From Streptomyces sp. ML-6 (GTDB taxonomy: Bacteria; Actinomycetota; Actinomycetes; Streptomycetales; Streptomycetaceae): a stretch of 64,000 bases of DNA. The notes beneath the pieces are model-generated. The model saw nothing but the letters and a program-made list of their open reading frames with translations. It had not been told where the DNA came from and did no database searches. Each line of letters opens with the position of its first letter. The stretch's first letter is position 1. Where the stretch lies: positions 6,352,501 to 6,416,500 of the forward strand of contig NZ_JAOTIK010000001.1 of the NCBI RefSeq assembly GCF_030116705.1, given 5' to 3'. The translations under genes were made by a program, and so were the position numbers. Positions 1 to 11,177 of the stretch are shown here, piece after piece.

Positions 1-99
1 GTCGTCGAAGATGTCCCAGAGGAGGGCGGACTGCTTGTCCGCCGGGACGGTTCCGAGCCGTTCCCAGTCCACGATCAGGACCTCGATGCATACTCCCAT
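1..99 (-). CDS. Unidentified protein, N-terminal fragment cut by the window edge
   Basis: A minus-strand frame stays open from the ATG at 99 to the left edge. It reads MGVCIEVLIVDWERLGTV and continues to a WDIFDD stretch, with typical Streptomyces codon use. The start is uncertain because no good ribosome-binding site lies before the ATG; an in-frame GTG about nine codons further in (VDWERLG) is an alternative. It diverges from acnA, so the region 100-441 probably holds promoters for both. I do not recognise the family from 33 residues. Confidence 0.5.
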   Translation of the reverse strand, partial: MGVCIEVLIVDWERLGTVPADKQSALLWDIFDD

Positions 100-271
100 C
101 GCACGGAGGCTAGCCCCCGCCGGCCCGGCGCACCGGCGATTATCTCCCGCCGGCTCCCGCGCCGGGGCCACCGGGTGACGAGGACCGGACCCGGTCCGTG
201 ACCCACATGGCCGCAGGCGGGCGCCGGGGGGCCCGGCCGGGCATGACCGCGCCACGGTGATGTACTAGAGT

Positions 272-289
272 TATCTCGACATCGAGATA
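272..289. promoter_or_regulatory. Palindromic operator-like site upstream of acnA
   Basis: TATCTCGA and TCGAGATA are perfect 8-bp inverted arms with a two-base CA spacer. This is the geometry of a MarR-family operator. In S. coelicolor the MarR-type regulator TamR is reported to control aconitase (from memory), so a TamR-like factor is the leading guess. The palindrome is seen directly; the regulator is inference. Confidence 0.5.
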
Positions 290-324
290 TATGCCGAAGG
301 CGCACGCGTCAGCCAGTTGGTAAG

Positions 325-350
325 GGTTACCTAACCAAGCCTTACCTTAG
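325..350. promoter_or_regulatory. Iron-box-like sequence upstream of acnA
   Basis: Read on the minus strand, the block contains TAAGGTAAGGCT followed by GGTTAGG. The first part matches about 10 of 12 positions of a DtxR/DmdR iron-box half (TTAGGTTAGGCT). On the plus strand GGTTA and TAACC form arms around CC at 325-336. Iron control of an Fe-S aconitase would make sense, but the second half-site is in the wrong orientation for a canonical box. Confidence 0.3.
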
Positions 351-369
351 CGGATGGCCGGGGCCATAG

Positions 370-3159
<2,790 letters not shown>

Positions 3160-3179
3160 CCGATCCGGCAGGAGACAAC

Positions 3180-3219
3180 GGGCCGCCCCCCTTCGCAGGA
3201 CGAAGGGGGGCGGCCCTTT
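3180..3219 (+). terminator. Rho-independent terminator of acnA
   Basis: A perfect 16-bp stem (GGGCCGCCCCCCTTCG, 3180-3195, pairing with 3201-3216) has a five-base CAGGA loop and is followed by TTT. It begins 20 bases after the acnA stop. Confidence 0.9.
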
Positions 3220-3329
3220 CCCGTGCCTGCCCCCCGGACCCGGACGGCCCGTCACCGCTCGTACGCCCGAGGGCGAGCCGCACCCGCCTTCGGCCCGGCG
3301 GGAATGCGATCGTGGGCCTGCGGGTTCTC

Positions 3330-3420
<91 letters not shown>

Positions 3421-3466
3421 GTACGGAAACAGCGGTACGGCAACAGAAGGAAAGAGCGGAAACATC

Positions 3467-4120
3467 ATGGGCGAGCTGATCCTGATCCGGCACGGCGAGA
3501 CGGAGTGGTCGCGGTCCGGACAGCACACGAGTCACACCGATCTGCCCCTGACCCCCCTCGGCGAACGCCAGGCCCACGCCCTGGCACCCCTGCTCGCCGA
3601 CCGGCCGATCACACTCACCCTGGTCAGCCCCGCGGTACGCGCCCGGCGCACCGCGGAACTCGCCGGGCTCGCCGCTCCCCGCATCACGCCGGAACTGCGC
3701 GAGTGGGACTACGGCGGCTACGAGGGGCTCACCACCGACGAGATCCACCGCACCCGCCCCGGCTGGAACCTGTGGACCGACGGGGTCGCCCCCGGCCCCG
3801 AGGCGCACCCCGGGGAGACGCCCGCCGAGGTCGGGGCCCGCGCCGACCGGGTGCTGGCCGAGGTCATGAGGGCCGCGGCCCGGGACGAGAGCGAGGACGT
3901 CGCGCTCGTCGCCCACTCCCACTTCCTGCGGGTGCTCACCGCCCGCTACCTCGGACTGACCCCGGCCGATGGCACGTTGTTCCAGCTCGCCACGGGAGCC
4001 GTCTCGCGGCTGGGCACCGAACACGGCCAGCCGGTGATCACGGCGTGGAACGTGACCCTGCCCGAGAGCCTGTTCTCCCGGGCCGTCCCGGAGAGCCCGG
4101 AGCAGGACCGGGCCCTATGA
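3467..4120 (+). CDS. Histidine phosphatase family protein (phosphoglycerate-mutase-like)
   Basis: A 217-residue branch-1 histidine phosphatase. The catalytic RHGET motif is at residues 8-12, with His9 as the phospho-acceptor. The second histidine lies in LVAHSH at about residue 150, and a mid-protein [10 protein letters not shown] segment is typical of cobalamin phosphatase/PGM-like enzymes. It probably hydrolyses a small phosphorylated metabolite rather than interconverting phosphoglycerates; the true substrate cannot be read from sequence. The ATG at 3467 has a purine-rich GAAGGAAAG stretch 14-22 bases upstream. The gene is alone between acnA and the ngc operon. The hexamer repeat in its leader is unusual and could make expression variable. 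Confidence 0.9.
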   Translation: MGELILIRHGETEWSRSGQHTSHTDLPLTPLGERQAHALAPLLADRPITLTLVSPAVRARRTAELAGLAAPRITPELREWDYGGYEGLTTDEIHRTRPGWNLWTDGVAPGPEAHPGETPAEVGARADRVLAEVMRAAARDESEDVALVAHSHFLRVLTARYLGLTPADGTLFQLATGAVSRLGTEHGQPVITAWNVTLPESLFSRAVPESPEQDRAL

Positions 4121-4263
4121 GCGTACCGGCGCCCGGGCCCGGTGGACGGAGCGGCACCGGGCCCTGTGAGTGGGCCGGCGGTCGACGTGCTGTGAACGGG
4201 CCGACGGCGGGCGTTCTGTGAACGGGCCGCATGCCGCGCCCTGCCTCCCCGGGGCACATACAG

Positions 4264-4277
4264 GGAAAACGTTGTCA
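4264..4277. promoter_or_regulatory. AACGTT-centred operator-like site upstream of ngcE
   Basis: GGAAAACGTTGTCA resembles the operators of LacI-family sugar repressors, which centre on AACGTT or a similar CG step. A second copy of the GGAAAACGTT half lies at 4366-4375, 102 bases downstream. The repeat is seen directly; the binding protein is unknown. Confidence 0.35.
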
Positions 4278-4495
4278 ATAGGTACGCAAGGTTCAGTAGG
4301 GAGTCAAGTGCCATGGTGTGTCAAGGGAGTTGGGAGGTAATGGCTGACAGTATCGACCGTAATGCGGAAAACGTTACAGCCGGATCAGGAGGTGGGGGTT
4401 CCGGATATCCGCGAGGTCTCAACTCGGGAAAGACTGCTGTTCAACCTTGTGTTCGATCTTGCTCAGTTGACCGTGAGTGGACTATACCTGTCGGC

Positions 4496-4524
4496 GTCCG
4501 CACCGATGTTTCATCGGTGCGGAC
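4496..4524. terminator. Hairpin in the ngcE leader
   Basis: GTCCGCACCGATG (4496-4508) and CATCGGTGCGGAC (4512-4524) pair perfectly around TTT. No T-run follows, but Streptomyces terminators often lack one. It could end read-through from the phosphatase gene or act in the ngc leader. Confidence 0.55.
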
Positions 4525-4731
4525 GAGGGGGACGCGGGGGGAACGGACGGGAGTGGTGCGAAAAATGCACCCGATGTCCGGCTTTCTCCACCCCTGATGC
4601 ACGTGGATAGCTTTGAACTCAGCACTACCCAAGCGCAACTGACCGCGGTGGCGGGGCCCTTCGCCTGAGGCGAATTTCGACGGGCGACCGGTACACACCG
4701 CCTGAGTCCTGGAGAAGGCGAGGACTTGAGC

Positions 4732-6180
4732 ATGGGATCCACCTCCGCCCACAAGAATGAGGGCCCCGGCCGTCGCGATGTGATCAAGCGATCTGCCGCA
4801 CTCGGCCTGATCAGCGTTCCGGCGATGGGCTTCCTGTCGGCGTGCGCGAGCAGCGACGGCGGCAGCGACAAGAAGGTCGAGAAGGGCAAGGTCACCAAGG
4901 ACAACCCGCTCGGCGTCAACGAGACGGCCCCGCTCGAAGTCGTCATCTTCAACGGCGGCTTCGGCGAGCAGTACGCGATCGACGCGGAGAAGAAGTACAA
5001 CGAGGCGTTCCCGAAGGCCCCGAAGGTCAAGCACGCCGCGACCCAGAAGATCCAGTCGCAGCTGCAGCCGCGCTTCAACGGGGGCACCCCGCCGGACCTG
5101 ATCGACAACTCCGGTGCCGAGCAGATGGACATGGGTGTCCTGGTCGGCAAGAAGCAGCTGATGGACCTGACGCCGCTGATGGACGCCCCCTCCATCGACG
5201 ACCCGAGCAAGAAGGTCCGCGACACGCTGCGCCCCGGCGTCCTGGAGATGGGCCAGTTCGACGGCGACCCGGTCTGGATCATGTACTACGCGTACACGGT
5301 CTACGGCGTCTGGTACTCGCAGACCGCGCTCGAGAAGCTCGACGCGGAGTACCCGGAGACCTGGGACGACATGCTCGCCCTCTGCAAGAAGGCGAAGAAG
5401 CAGGGCATCGCCGGCTGGACGTACCCCGGCAAGTACCCCTACTACCTGCCGTTCTCGCTCTACCCGTTCATCGCCAAGATCGGCGGCCGGGAGGTTCTCG
5501 ACAAGATCGACAACCTGGAGCCGAACGCCTGGAAGGACCCCGCGGTCAAGACGGCGTTCGAGGCGTACTACGAGCTGTACAAGAAGGGGTACATCCTCGA
5601 CGGCACGCCCGCCCTCACCCACATCCAGTCGCAGACCGAGTGGACCAAGGGCAAGGCGCTCTTCATCCCCAACGGCTCGTGGGTGGAGAACGAGGCCGCG
5701 GCGACCACGCCCGACGACTTCAAAATGATGGTCGCGGCCCCGTCCGGCCTGGACTCGTCCGACAAGATGCCGTTCGGCACCATCTGGGCATCCGGCGGTG
5801 AGCCCTTCATCGTCCCGGCCAAGGCGAACAACCCCGAGGGCGGCATGGAGCAGCTGCGCATCATGCTCTCCGAGGAGTCCTCGAAGAACTTCACCAAGCA
5901 GGTCAAGTCGCTCAGTGCCTTCAACGGCGGCACCGACGGCCTGACCCTGTCGACCGCGCTGCAGTCCGGCGTCGACGCGCTGAAGAAGGCCGGCGACAAC
6001 GTGGTGAACCCGCGCATGCAGGACTGGTACGTGAAGCTCCAGAAGGAGCAGATCGGCACCGCGGGCATCGGCGAGATGATGGCCGGCCGCCTGACCCCCG
6101 CCGAGGCCATCAAGAAGATCCAGGCCTTCGCCGACGCGGCGGCCAAGGACCAGTCCATCAAGCACTACAAGCACCAGTGA
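4732..6180 (+). CDS. ngcE: Sugar ABC transporter substrate-binding lipoprotein (chitin-sugar type)
   Basis: Extracellular solute-binding protein for import of N-acetylglucosamine or chito-oligosaccharides. After an RR-containing signal peptide (RRDVIKRSAALGLISVPAMG) it has a lipobox LSAC at about residues 37-40, so it should be lipid-anchored outside the membrane. The 482-residue chain is the usual size for the family. The ATG at 4732 is chosen because GCGAGG lies eight bases upstream; the TTG two codons earlier is badly spaced. Two permease genes follow, but there is no ATPase here; Streptomyces importers of this class commonly share MsiK, encoded elsewhere. The assignment rests on sequence character plus synteny with ngcEFG-rok7B7. 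The exact sugar preference differs among reported NgcE proteins. Confidence 0.88.
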   Translation: MGSTSAHKNEGPGRRDVIKRSAALGLISVPAMGFLSACASSDGGSDKKVEKGKVTKDNPLGVNETAPLEVVIFNGGFGEQYAIDAEKKYNEAFPKAPKVKHAATQKIQSQLQPRFNGGTPPDLIDNSGAEQMDMGVLVGKKQLMDLTPLMDAPSIDDPSKKVRDTLRPGVLEMGQFDGDPVWIMYYAYTVYGVWYSQTALEKLDAEYPETWDDMLALCKKAKKQGIAGWTYPGKYPYYLPFSLYPFIAKIGGREVLDKIDNLEPNAWKDPAVKTAFEAYYELYKKGYILDGTPALTHIQSQTEWTKGKALFIPNGSWVENEAAATTPDDFKMMVAAPSGLDSSDKMPFGTIWASGGEPFIVPAKANNPEGGMEQLRIMLSEESSKNFTKQVKSLSAFNGGTDGLTLSTALQSGVDALKKAGDNVVNPRMQDWYVKLQKEQIGTAGIGEMMAGRLTPAEAIKKIQAFADAAAKDQSIKHYKHQ

Positions 6181-6230
6181 GCAACCGTCACCAGCGGCGG
6201 CACCCGCGGAAAGATCGGGGTCGGTAAACG

Positions 6231-7154
6231 ATGCAGCACGGCAGGTACCGTTTCATCGTGGGGTTCTTGGTGGCCCCACTGGCGTTGTACGCGGTCTTCG
6301 TCATCTGGCCGTTCATCCAGTCCATCTACTACTCGTTCACGGACTGGACGGGTCTGAGTCCGGACTTCAAGATGGTCGGGTTCGACAACTACACGAGGAT
6401 GTTCAAGGACGACATCTTCTGGAAGTCGCTGCAGCACAGTGTGCTGCTCGTGCTGCTGCTGCCGCTGGTGACGTTGGGTCTGGCGCTGTTCTTCGCCTTC
6501 ATGCTCAATGTCGGGGGCCGACGGCGGAAGAACGCCACGGTCTCCGGTGTGCGCGGGTCGGGTTTCTACAAGATCGCCTACTTCTTCCCGCAGGTGCTCT
6601 CGATCGTCATCGTCGCCCTGCTCTTCCAGTTCGCGTTCAATCCGCGCGGCGGGATGATCAACTCGACGCTGGAGGGAATCGGTCTGGATTCCTTCCAGCC
6701 CGAATGGCTCGGCGATCCGAACCTGGCGCTCATCTGCGTCATGACGGTACTGGTCTGGTCGACGGTCGGATTCTTCGTCGTCCTCTTCTCGGCCGGAATG
6801 GCGTCCATCCCCAAGGACTTCTACGAGGCGGCGCTCCTCGACGGGGCCAACCGGTTCACCACGTTCTTCAAGATCACGCTGCCGCTGCTCTGGGACACGG
6901 TGCAGTCGGGCTGGGTGTACATGGGCATCCTGGCCCTCGGCGTGGAGGCGTTCACCGCCGTACAGGTCATGACCGTGGGCCCCGGCGGCCCCGACTACTC
7001 GACCACGGTCCTGCCGCTGTACGTCTACCAGACGGCCTTCCGCGACGGGCAGGCCGGCTACGCGACGACGATCGGTGTCGGACTGCTGATCGTCACCATG
7101 CTCTTCGCCGCCGTCGTGATGCGACTGGGCCGGCGCGAACGGCTGGAGTTCTGA
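6231..7154 (+). CDS. ngcF: Sugar ABC transporter permease, MalF-like
   Basis: Inner-membrane permease with six predicted hydrophobic segments. The first is at residues 9-30 (FIVGFLVAPLALYAVFVIWPF). The EAA loop that contacts the ATPase is visible as EAALLDGANRFTTFFKITLP near residue 200. It lies 50 bases after ngcE and 91 before ngcG in the same orientation, so one operon is likely. The ATG at 6231 has only a weak GGGG-type ribosome-binding site. At 307 residues it is typical of the carbohydrate CUT1 family. It should pair with NgcG to pass the sugar presented by NgcE. Confidence 0.88.
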   Translation: MQHGRYRFIVGFLVAPLALYAVFVIWPFIQSIYYSFTDWTGLSPDFKMVGFDNYTRMFKDDIFWKSLQHSVLLVLLLPLVTLGLALFFAFMLNVGGRRRKNATVSGVRGSGFYKIAYFFPQVLSIVIVALLFQFAFNPRGGMINSTLEGIGLDSFQPEWLGDPNLALICVMTVLVWSTVGFFVVLFSAGMASIPKDFYEAALLDGANRFTTFFKITLPLLWDTVQSGWVYMGILALGVEAFTAVQVMTVGPGGPDYSTTVLPLYVYQTAFRDGQAGYATTIGVGLLIVTMLFAAVVMRLGRRERLEF

Positions 7155-7245
7155 TGCCGCGAATGAGGGGCGACGGCCCCCGGACCCCCAGCAGGTACCA
7201 CAGGTCGGCCTCCGTCTCCGGCTCGACAGTACGAGGTGAGTACAC

Positions 7246-8163
7246 GTGAAGACGACTGACACCCCGCCCGCGCCCCCGGCGGCGGGCCCGGCCCCCGCGG
7301 CCAAGCGCCCCGCCCCGGCCGTCGAGGAGAAGAGCAGCGAGGGCAAGGTCCTCAACGTCTTCTCGCACGGTGTGCTGATCATCTGGGCGATCCTGGTCGT
7401 CATGCCGCTGCTCTGGGCGGTGATGTCGTCGTTCAAGACGGACGACTCGATCCTGTCGACGCCGTGGGAGCTGCCCGACAAGCTGCACTTCGAGAACTGG
7501 TCGCGCGCCTGGAACCAGGCGCACATGAGCGACTACTTCTTCAACACGATCGTGGTGGTGGGCGGCTCGCTCGTCGGTACGCTGCTGCTGGGGTCGATGG
7601 CGGCCTACGTGCTGGCGCGGTTCGACTTCCCGGGCAACCGCTTCCTGTACTTCCTGTTCATCGGCGGGATGAGCTTCCCGATCATTCTGGCGCTGGTCCC
7701 GCTGTTCTTCGTGATGAACAACATGTCCCTGCTGAACACGCAGCACGGACTGATCCTGGTGTACATCGCGTACTCGTTGCCGTTCACCGTCTTCTTCCTC
7801 ACCTCGTTCTTCCGGACGCTGCCGACCTCGGTGGCGGAGGCGGCGATGCTCGACGGGGCCTCGCACACCCGGACGTTCTTCCAGGTGATGCTGCCCATGG
7901 CGAAGCCCGGCCTGATCAGCGTCGGCATCTTCAACTTCCTCGGGCAGTGGAACCAGTACATGCTGCCGACGGTGCTCAACACCGACCCGAACCAGCGGGT
8001 GCTCTCCCAGGGGCTGGTCGAACTGGCCAACAGCCAGGGGTACAAGGGTGACTGGTCGGGTCTGTTCGCCGGTCTGGTGATGGCGATGCTGCCGGTCCTC
8101 GGGGCCTACATCGTCTTCCAGCGCCAGGTCGTCGCGGGACTCACCGCGGGCGCCGTGAAGTAA
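7246..8163 (+). CDS. ngcG: Sugar ABC transporter permease, MalG-like
   Basis: Second permease of the importer, 305 residues. A Pro/Ala-rich cytoplasmic N-terminus of about 35 residues precedes the first membrane segment (VLIIWAILVVMPLLWAVMSS). The EAA loop reads EAAMLDGASHTRTFFQVMLP. The GTG at 7246 follows GAGGTGAG at suitable spacing. A hairpin at 8225-8261 closes the ngcEFG unit before the regulator rok7B7. No ATP-binding subunit is encoded, in line with CUT1 systems energised by the shared ATPase MsiK. Confidence 0.88.
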   Translation: MKTTDTPPAPPAAGPAPAAKRPAPAVEEKSSEGKVLNVFSHGVLIIWAILVVMPLLWAVMSSFKTDDSILSTPWELPDKLHFENWSRAWNQAHMSDYFFNTIVVVGGSLVGTLLLGSMAAYVLARFDFPGNRFLYFLFIGGMSFPIILALVPLFFVMNNMSLLNTQHGLILVYIAYSLPFTVFFLTSFFRTLPTSVAEAAMLDGASHTRTFFQVMLPMAKPGLISVGIFNFLGQWNQYMLPTVLNTDPNQRVLSQGLVELANSQGYKGDWSGLFAGLVMAMLPVLGAYIVFQRQVVAGLTAGAVK

Positions 8164-8224
8164 CGGTCCGCCCCTCGGCCCCCGCTCCCTCGCCCGTACG
8201 CACCCTCCATACGCACCACCCGTA

Positions 8225-8261
8225 CGAACCGCCCGCCGGCTTCCCGCCGGCGGGCGGTTCG
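8225..8261 (+). terminator. Hairpin terminator after ngcG
   Basis: CGAACCGCCCGCCGG (8225-8239) pairs perfectly with CCGGCGGGCGGTTCG (8247-8261) across a seven-base loop. It lies 62 bases after the ngcG stop. There is no U-tract, as is common in Streptomyces. Confidence 0.8.
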
Positions 8262-8409
8262 CGTTCGCGTGCGCGGGCGGCGGGTGGCCGCCCGGGGGCG
8301 GACGGGGCGCTCATCCGGGGCTTCGATCGCTCAAGGTCTTGACGGGGACCGCCTCAAAACGCTCAGCTTGGAGTTCACATGTTGGAGAGAACGCTAGGAG
8401 TGAGAGTCA

Positions 8410-9609
8410 ATGGAGACTCCGGGGTCGCAGACGTCGCTGCATCGCGCCAACCTGGAGCGGGTCGTGCGGGCGGTGCGCATGGCGGGTTCGCTCACCCAGG
8501 CCGAGATCGCCCGGAGCACCGGCTTGTCGGCGGCCACCGTCTCCAACATCGTTCGTGAACTGAAGGAAGGCGGCACGGTCGAGGTGACCCCCACCTCGGC
8601 GGGCGGCCGCCGGGCCCGCAGCGTCTCGCTCAGCGGCGATGCGGGCGTCGTGATCGGCGTCGACTTCGGGCACACGCACCTGCGGGTGGCGGTCGGCAAC
8701 CTCGCCCACCAGGTACTGGCAGAGGAGGCCGAGCCGCTGGACGTGGACGCCTCGTCCGCGCAGGGGTTCGGGCGGGCGGAACGACTCGTGAAGCGGCTGA
8801 TCGAAACGACCGGGATCAGCCGGGACAAGGTGATCGGGGTGGGCCTCGGCGTTCCCGGCCCGATCGACGTGGAGTCCGGCACGCTGGGCTCCACGTCGAT
8901 CCTGCCGGGCTGGACGGGCATCAACCCCGGCAAGGAGCTCGCGGGCCGGCTCGGCGTGCCGGTGCACGTCGACAACGACGCCAACCTCGGGGCGCTCGGC
9001 GAGCTGGTCTGGGGGAGCGGCCGCGGCGTCAAGGACCTCGCCTACATCAAGGTCGCCGACGGCGTCGGCGCCGGCCTGGTGATCGACGGACGGATCTACC
9101 GGGGACCGGGCGGCACGGCCGGCGAGATCGGGCACATCACGCTCGACGAGTCGGGGCCGGTGTGCCGCTGCGGGAACCGGGGGTGCCTGGAGACCTTCGC
9201 GGCGGCCCGGTACGTCCTGCCGCTGCTCACGCCCGGCCACGGCCCCGATCTCACCATGGAGCGGGTGGTCCAGCTGGCCCGCGGGGGCGACCCGGGCTGC
9301 CGCCGGGTGATCGGGGACGTCGGGCGGCACATCGGCAGCGGGGTGGCCAGCCTCTGCAACCTGCTCAACCCCAGCCGGGTGGTCCTCGGGGGCTCGCTCG
9401 CCGAGGCGGGCGAGCTGGTGCTCGCGCCGATCCGCGACTCGGTCTCCCGGTACGCCATTCCCAGCGCGGCCCGTCAACTGTCGGTGCTGCCGGGCGCGTT
9501 GGGCGGCCGGGCCGAGGTGCTGGGCGCACTGGCCCTGGTGCTCAGCGAGATGGGGGATTCACCCCTTTTGGAGAGCGCCCTGTCGGCGGGCGCTCCTGCC
9601 TTCACTTAG
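8410..9609 (+). CDS. rok7B7: ROK-family transcriptional regulator Rok7B7
   Basis: A 399-residue ROK repressor. The N-terminal winged helix is at about residues 15-75 (GSLTQAEIARSTGLSAATVSNIV), followed by a sugar-kinase-like domain. The ROK zinc signature is intact as CRCGNRGCLE near residue 257, with the accompanying GEIGHI histidine just before it. The DNA-binding domain and its place between ngcEFG and xylFGH match S. coelicolor Rok7B7 (SCO6008), reported to influence carbon catabolite repression, xylose uptake and antibiotic onset. The ATG at 8410 has GGAG about 11 bases upstream. An AACGTT palindrome before xylF is a plausible target. Confidence 0.93.
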   Translation: METPGSQTSLHRANLERVVRAVRMAGSLTQAEIARSTGLSAATVSNIVRELKEGGTVEVTPTSAGGRRARSVSLSGDAGVVIGVDFGHTHLRVAVGNLAHQVLAEEAEPLDVDASSAQGFGRAERLVKRLIETTGISRDKVIGVGLGVPGPIDVESGTLGSTSILPGWTGINPGKELAGRLGVPVHVDNDANLGALGELVWGSGRGVKDLAYIKVADGVGAGLVIDGRIYRGPGGTAGEIGHITLDESGPVCRCGNRGCLETFAAARYVLPLLTPGHGPDLTMERVVQLARGGDPGCRRVIGDVGRHIGSGVASLCNLLNPSRVVLGGSLAEAGELVLAPIRDSVSRYAIPSAARQLSVLPGALGGRAEVLGALALVLSEMGDSPLLESALSAGAPAFT

Positions 9610-9692
9610 ATAATGAATGGCACCGTTGTCATCTCGTTAAGGATTTACTCCTTGACGCTGACGTGACAGCCGAGTTGACTGCCAGCCACCTC

Positions 9693-9710
9693 GGCCGCAA
9701 CGTTGCGGCC
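9693..9710. promoter_or_regulatory. Perfect 18-bp palindrome upstream of xylF
   Basis: GGCCGCAACGTTGCGGCC is fully self-complementary and centred on AACGTT. It lies 22 bases before the xylF ATG, overlapping the leader. Its position suits a repressor operator of the ROK or LacI type. The palindrome is certain; the regulator is inferred from the adjacent rok7B7. Confidence 0.6.
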
Positions 9711-9731
9711 TCGTCAGGGAGGCAACCCGTA

Positions 9732-10829
9732 ATGAACGCAACGACGCGACGCCTGGTCATGGGAACGGCTGCGATCTCGATGGCCCTCTCCCTCACCGCC
9801 TGCGGCAAGGCGGGTGACGACAAGGACTCCGGCAGCGGTGGCGACGGCAGGACCATCGGTCTGCTCCTGCCGGAGAACAAGACCACGCGTTACGAGACGT
9901 TCGACCGCCCGATCATCGAGGACAAGATCAAGTCGCTGTGCGGCGACTGCGAGATCAAGTACAACAACGCCGCGCAGGACACCGAGACCCAGAAGAAGCA
10001 GTTCGACGCGCTCGTCACGCAGGGTGTGAAGGTCATCATCCTGGACACCGTCGACTACAAGGCCGCCAAGTCCTGGGTCCAGCAGGCCGCGAAGAAGGAC
10101 GTCAAGGTCGTCGCGTACGACCGTCTCGCCGAGGGCCCGATCTCCGCCTACGTGTCGTACGACAACGAGAAGATCGGTCAACTCCAGGGCGAGGCGCTGG
10201 TGAAGGCGCTGGGCGCCAAGGCCGAGGACAGCAATGTCGTCATGATCAACGGTTCGCCGACCGACCCCAACGCCCCCTTCTTCAAGAAGGGCGCGCACAG
10301 CGTCCTCGACAAGCAGGTCAAGAAGGTCGTCTACGAGCAGGACATCCCGGACTGGTCGGCGGACGAGGCCAACAAGAAGATGGGCGCGGCCATCGACTCC
10401 CTGGGCAAGGACGGCTTCCAGGCCGTCTACTCGGCCAACGACGGCATGGCCGGCGGCATCATCACCGCCCTGAAGAAGCAGGCCGTGAAGGTCCCGGTCG
10501 GCGGCCAGGACTCCGAACTCGCCGGTCTGCAGCGCATCATCGCGGGCGAGCAGGCCTTCTCGATCTACAAGCAGATCAAGCCGGAGGCCGAGACCACCGC
10601 CGAGATCGCCGTCAGGCTCCTCAAGGGCGAGAAGATCGACGACCTGGCCCCGGTCGAGGTCGACAGCCTCTCCGGCGAGTTCAAGGGCATCCCCTCGAAG
10701 CTGTACGACGCCTCGGTGGTGACCAAGGAGAACATCGCCTCCACGATCATCGCGGACAAGGTGTACAAGGTCGAGGAGATCTGCACCGCCCAGTACAAGG
10801 CGGCCTGCGACGCCGCCGGCATCAAGTAA
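9732..10829 (+). CDS. xylF: D-xylose ABC transporter substrate-binding lipoprotein
   Basis: Periplasmic-binding-protein-like lipoprotein of the ribose/xylose class, 365 residues. A short signal peptide ends in the lipobox LTAC at about residues 20-23. The mature part has two Rossmann-like lobes, with sugar-contact segments such as AYDRLAEG, SANDGMAGG and GGQDSELAG typical of XylF/ChvE-type proteins. The ATG at 9732 follows GGAGG with a nine-base gap. It is first in xylFGH, but 348 bases separate it from xylG, so the two may be expressed at different levels. A palindromic site precedes it. Confidence 0.92.
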   Translation: MNATTRRLVMGTAAISMALSLTACGKAGDDKDSGSGGDGRTIGLLLPENKTTRYETFDRPIIEDKIKSLCGDCEIKYNNAAQDTETQKKQFDALVTQGVKVIILDTVDYKAAKSWVQQAAKKDVKVVAYDRLAEGPISAYVSYDNEKIGQLQGEALVKALGAKAEDSNVVMINGSPTDPNAPFFKKGAHSVLDKQVKKVVYEQDIPDWSADEANKKMGAAIDSLGKDGFQAVYSANDGMAGGIITALKKQAVKVPVGGQDSELAGLQRIIAGEQAFSIYKQIKPEAETTAEIAVRLLKGEKIDDLAPVEVDSLSGEFKGIPSKLYDASVVTKENIASTIIADKVYKVEEICTAQYKAACDAAGIK

Positions 10830-11177
10830 CACCCGCCGGCAAGCGTTCCCCGGTCCGGTCCGGCACCCGCCCCGTCACATGCCCCGCAGCAGGGGCGGGC
10901 GCCGGACTTCCCACCGGTTCCGGTCACCCGCGTGCGGCCCTCCTCCGGGGCGCACCACGGGCCCGGCCGGGCGGGGCCTCCCCACCGGGTCCGGCCCTCG
11001 GCGCGTGGTCGTCCCCCGGCGACGACGTTCCGAGGCGGACCCTTCCGGAGCCCGTCCGGAGTCCTTCCGGCCCCGTGCCCGAAGACCTCCCGGCCGCCCC
11101 CGCGGTCCGGTGACCGGCACCGTCCCCTCGAACTCAGCACCGTTCCCGCCGGTCAGGCGGTGAAGGAGATGATTCAC
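10830..11177 (+). other. GC-rich gap between xylF and xylG
   Basis: These 348 bases contain no gene I can support; the open frames here are compositional. CCCGCCCC (10866-10873) can pair with GGGGCGGG (10892-10899), with a competing inner GCCCC/GGGGC stem. Such a structure may trim or attenuate transcripts so that xylF is made in excess over xylGH, as is common for binding proteins. AAGGAG at 11163-11168 serves xylG. Confidence 0.5.

Larger units (their letters stand above)
4121..4731 (+). other. Long leader/intergenic region before ngcE
   Basis: These 611 bases have lower GC than the neighbours and no recognisable gene. Short open frames at about 4313-4610 show no family signature and weak start sites. 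Two copies of GGAAAACGTT occur at 4264 and 4366. A perfect 13-bp stem with a three-base loop lies at 4496-4524. Both fit transcriptional control of the downstream importer. A small decayed or unrecognised gene at about 4340-4500 cannot be excluded. Confidence 0.5.

Noticed and set aside
4313..4597. Small plus-strand gene before ngcE
   Set aside because: Start and ribosome-binding spacing are poor, the text has no recognisable motif, and a hairpin interrupts it; kept as intergenic with a caveat.
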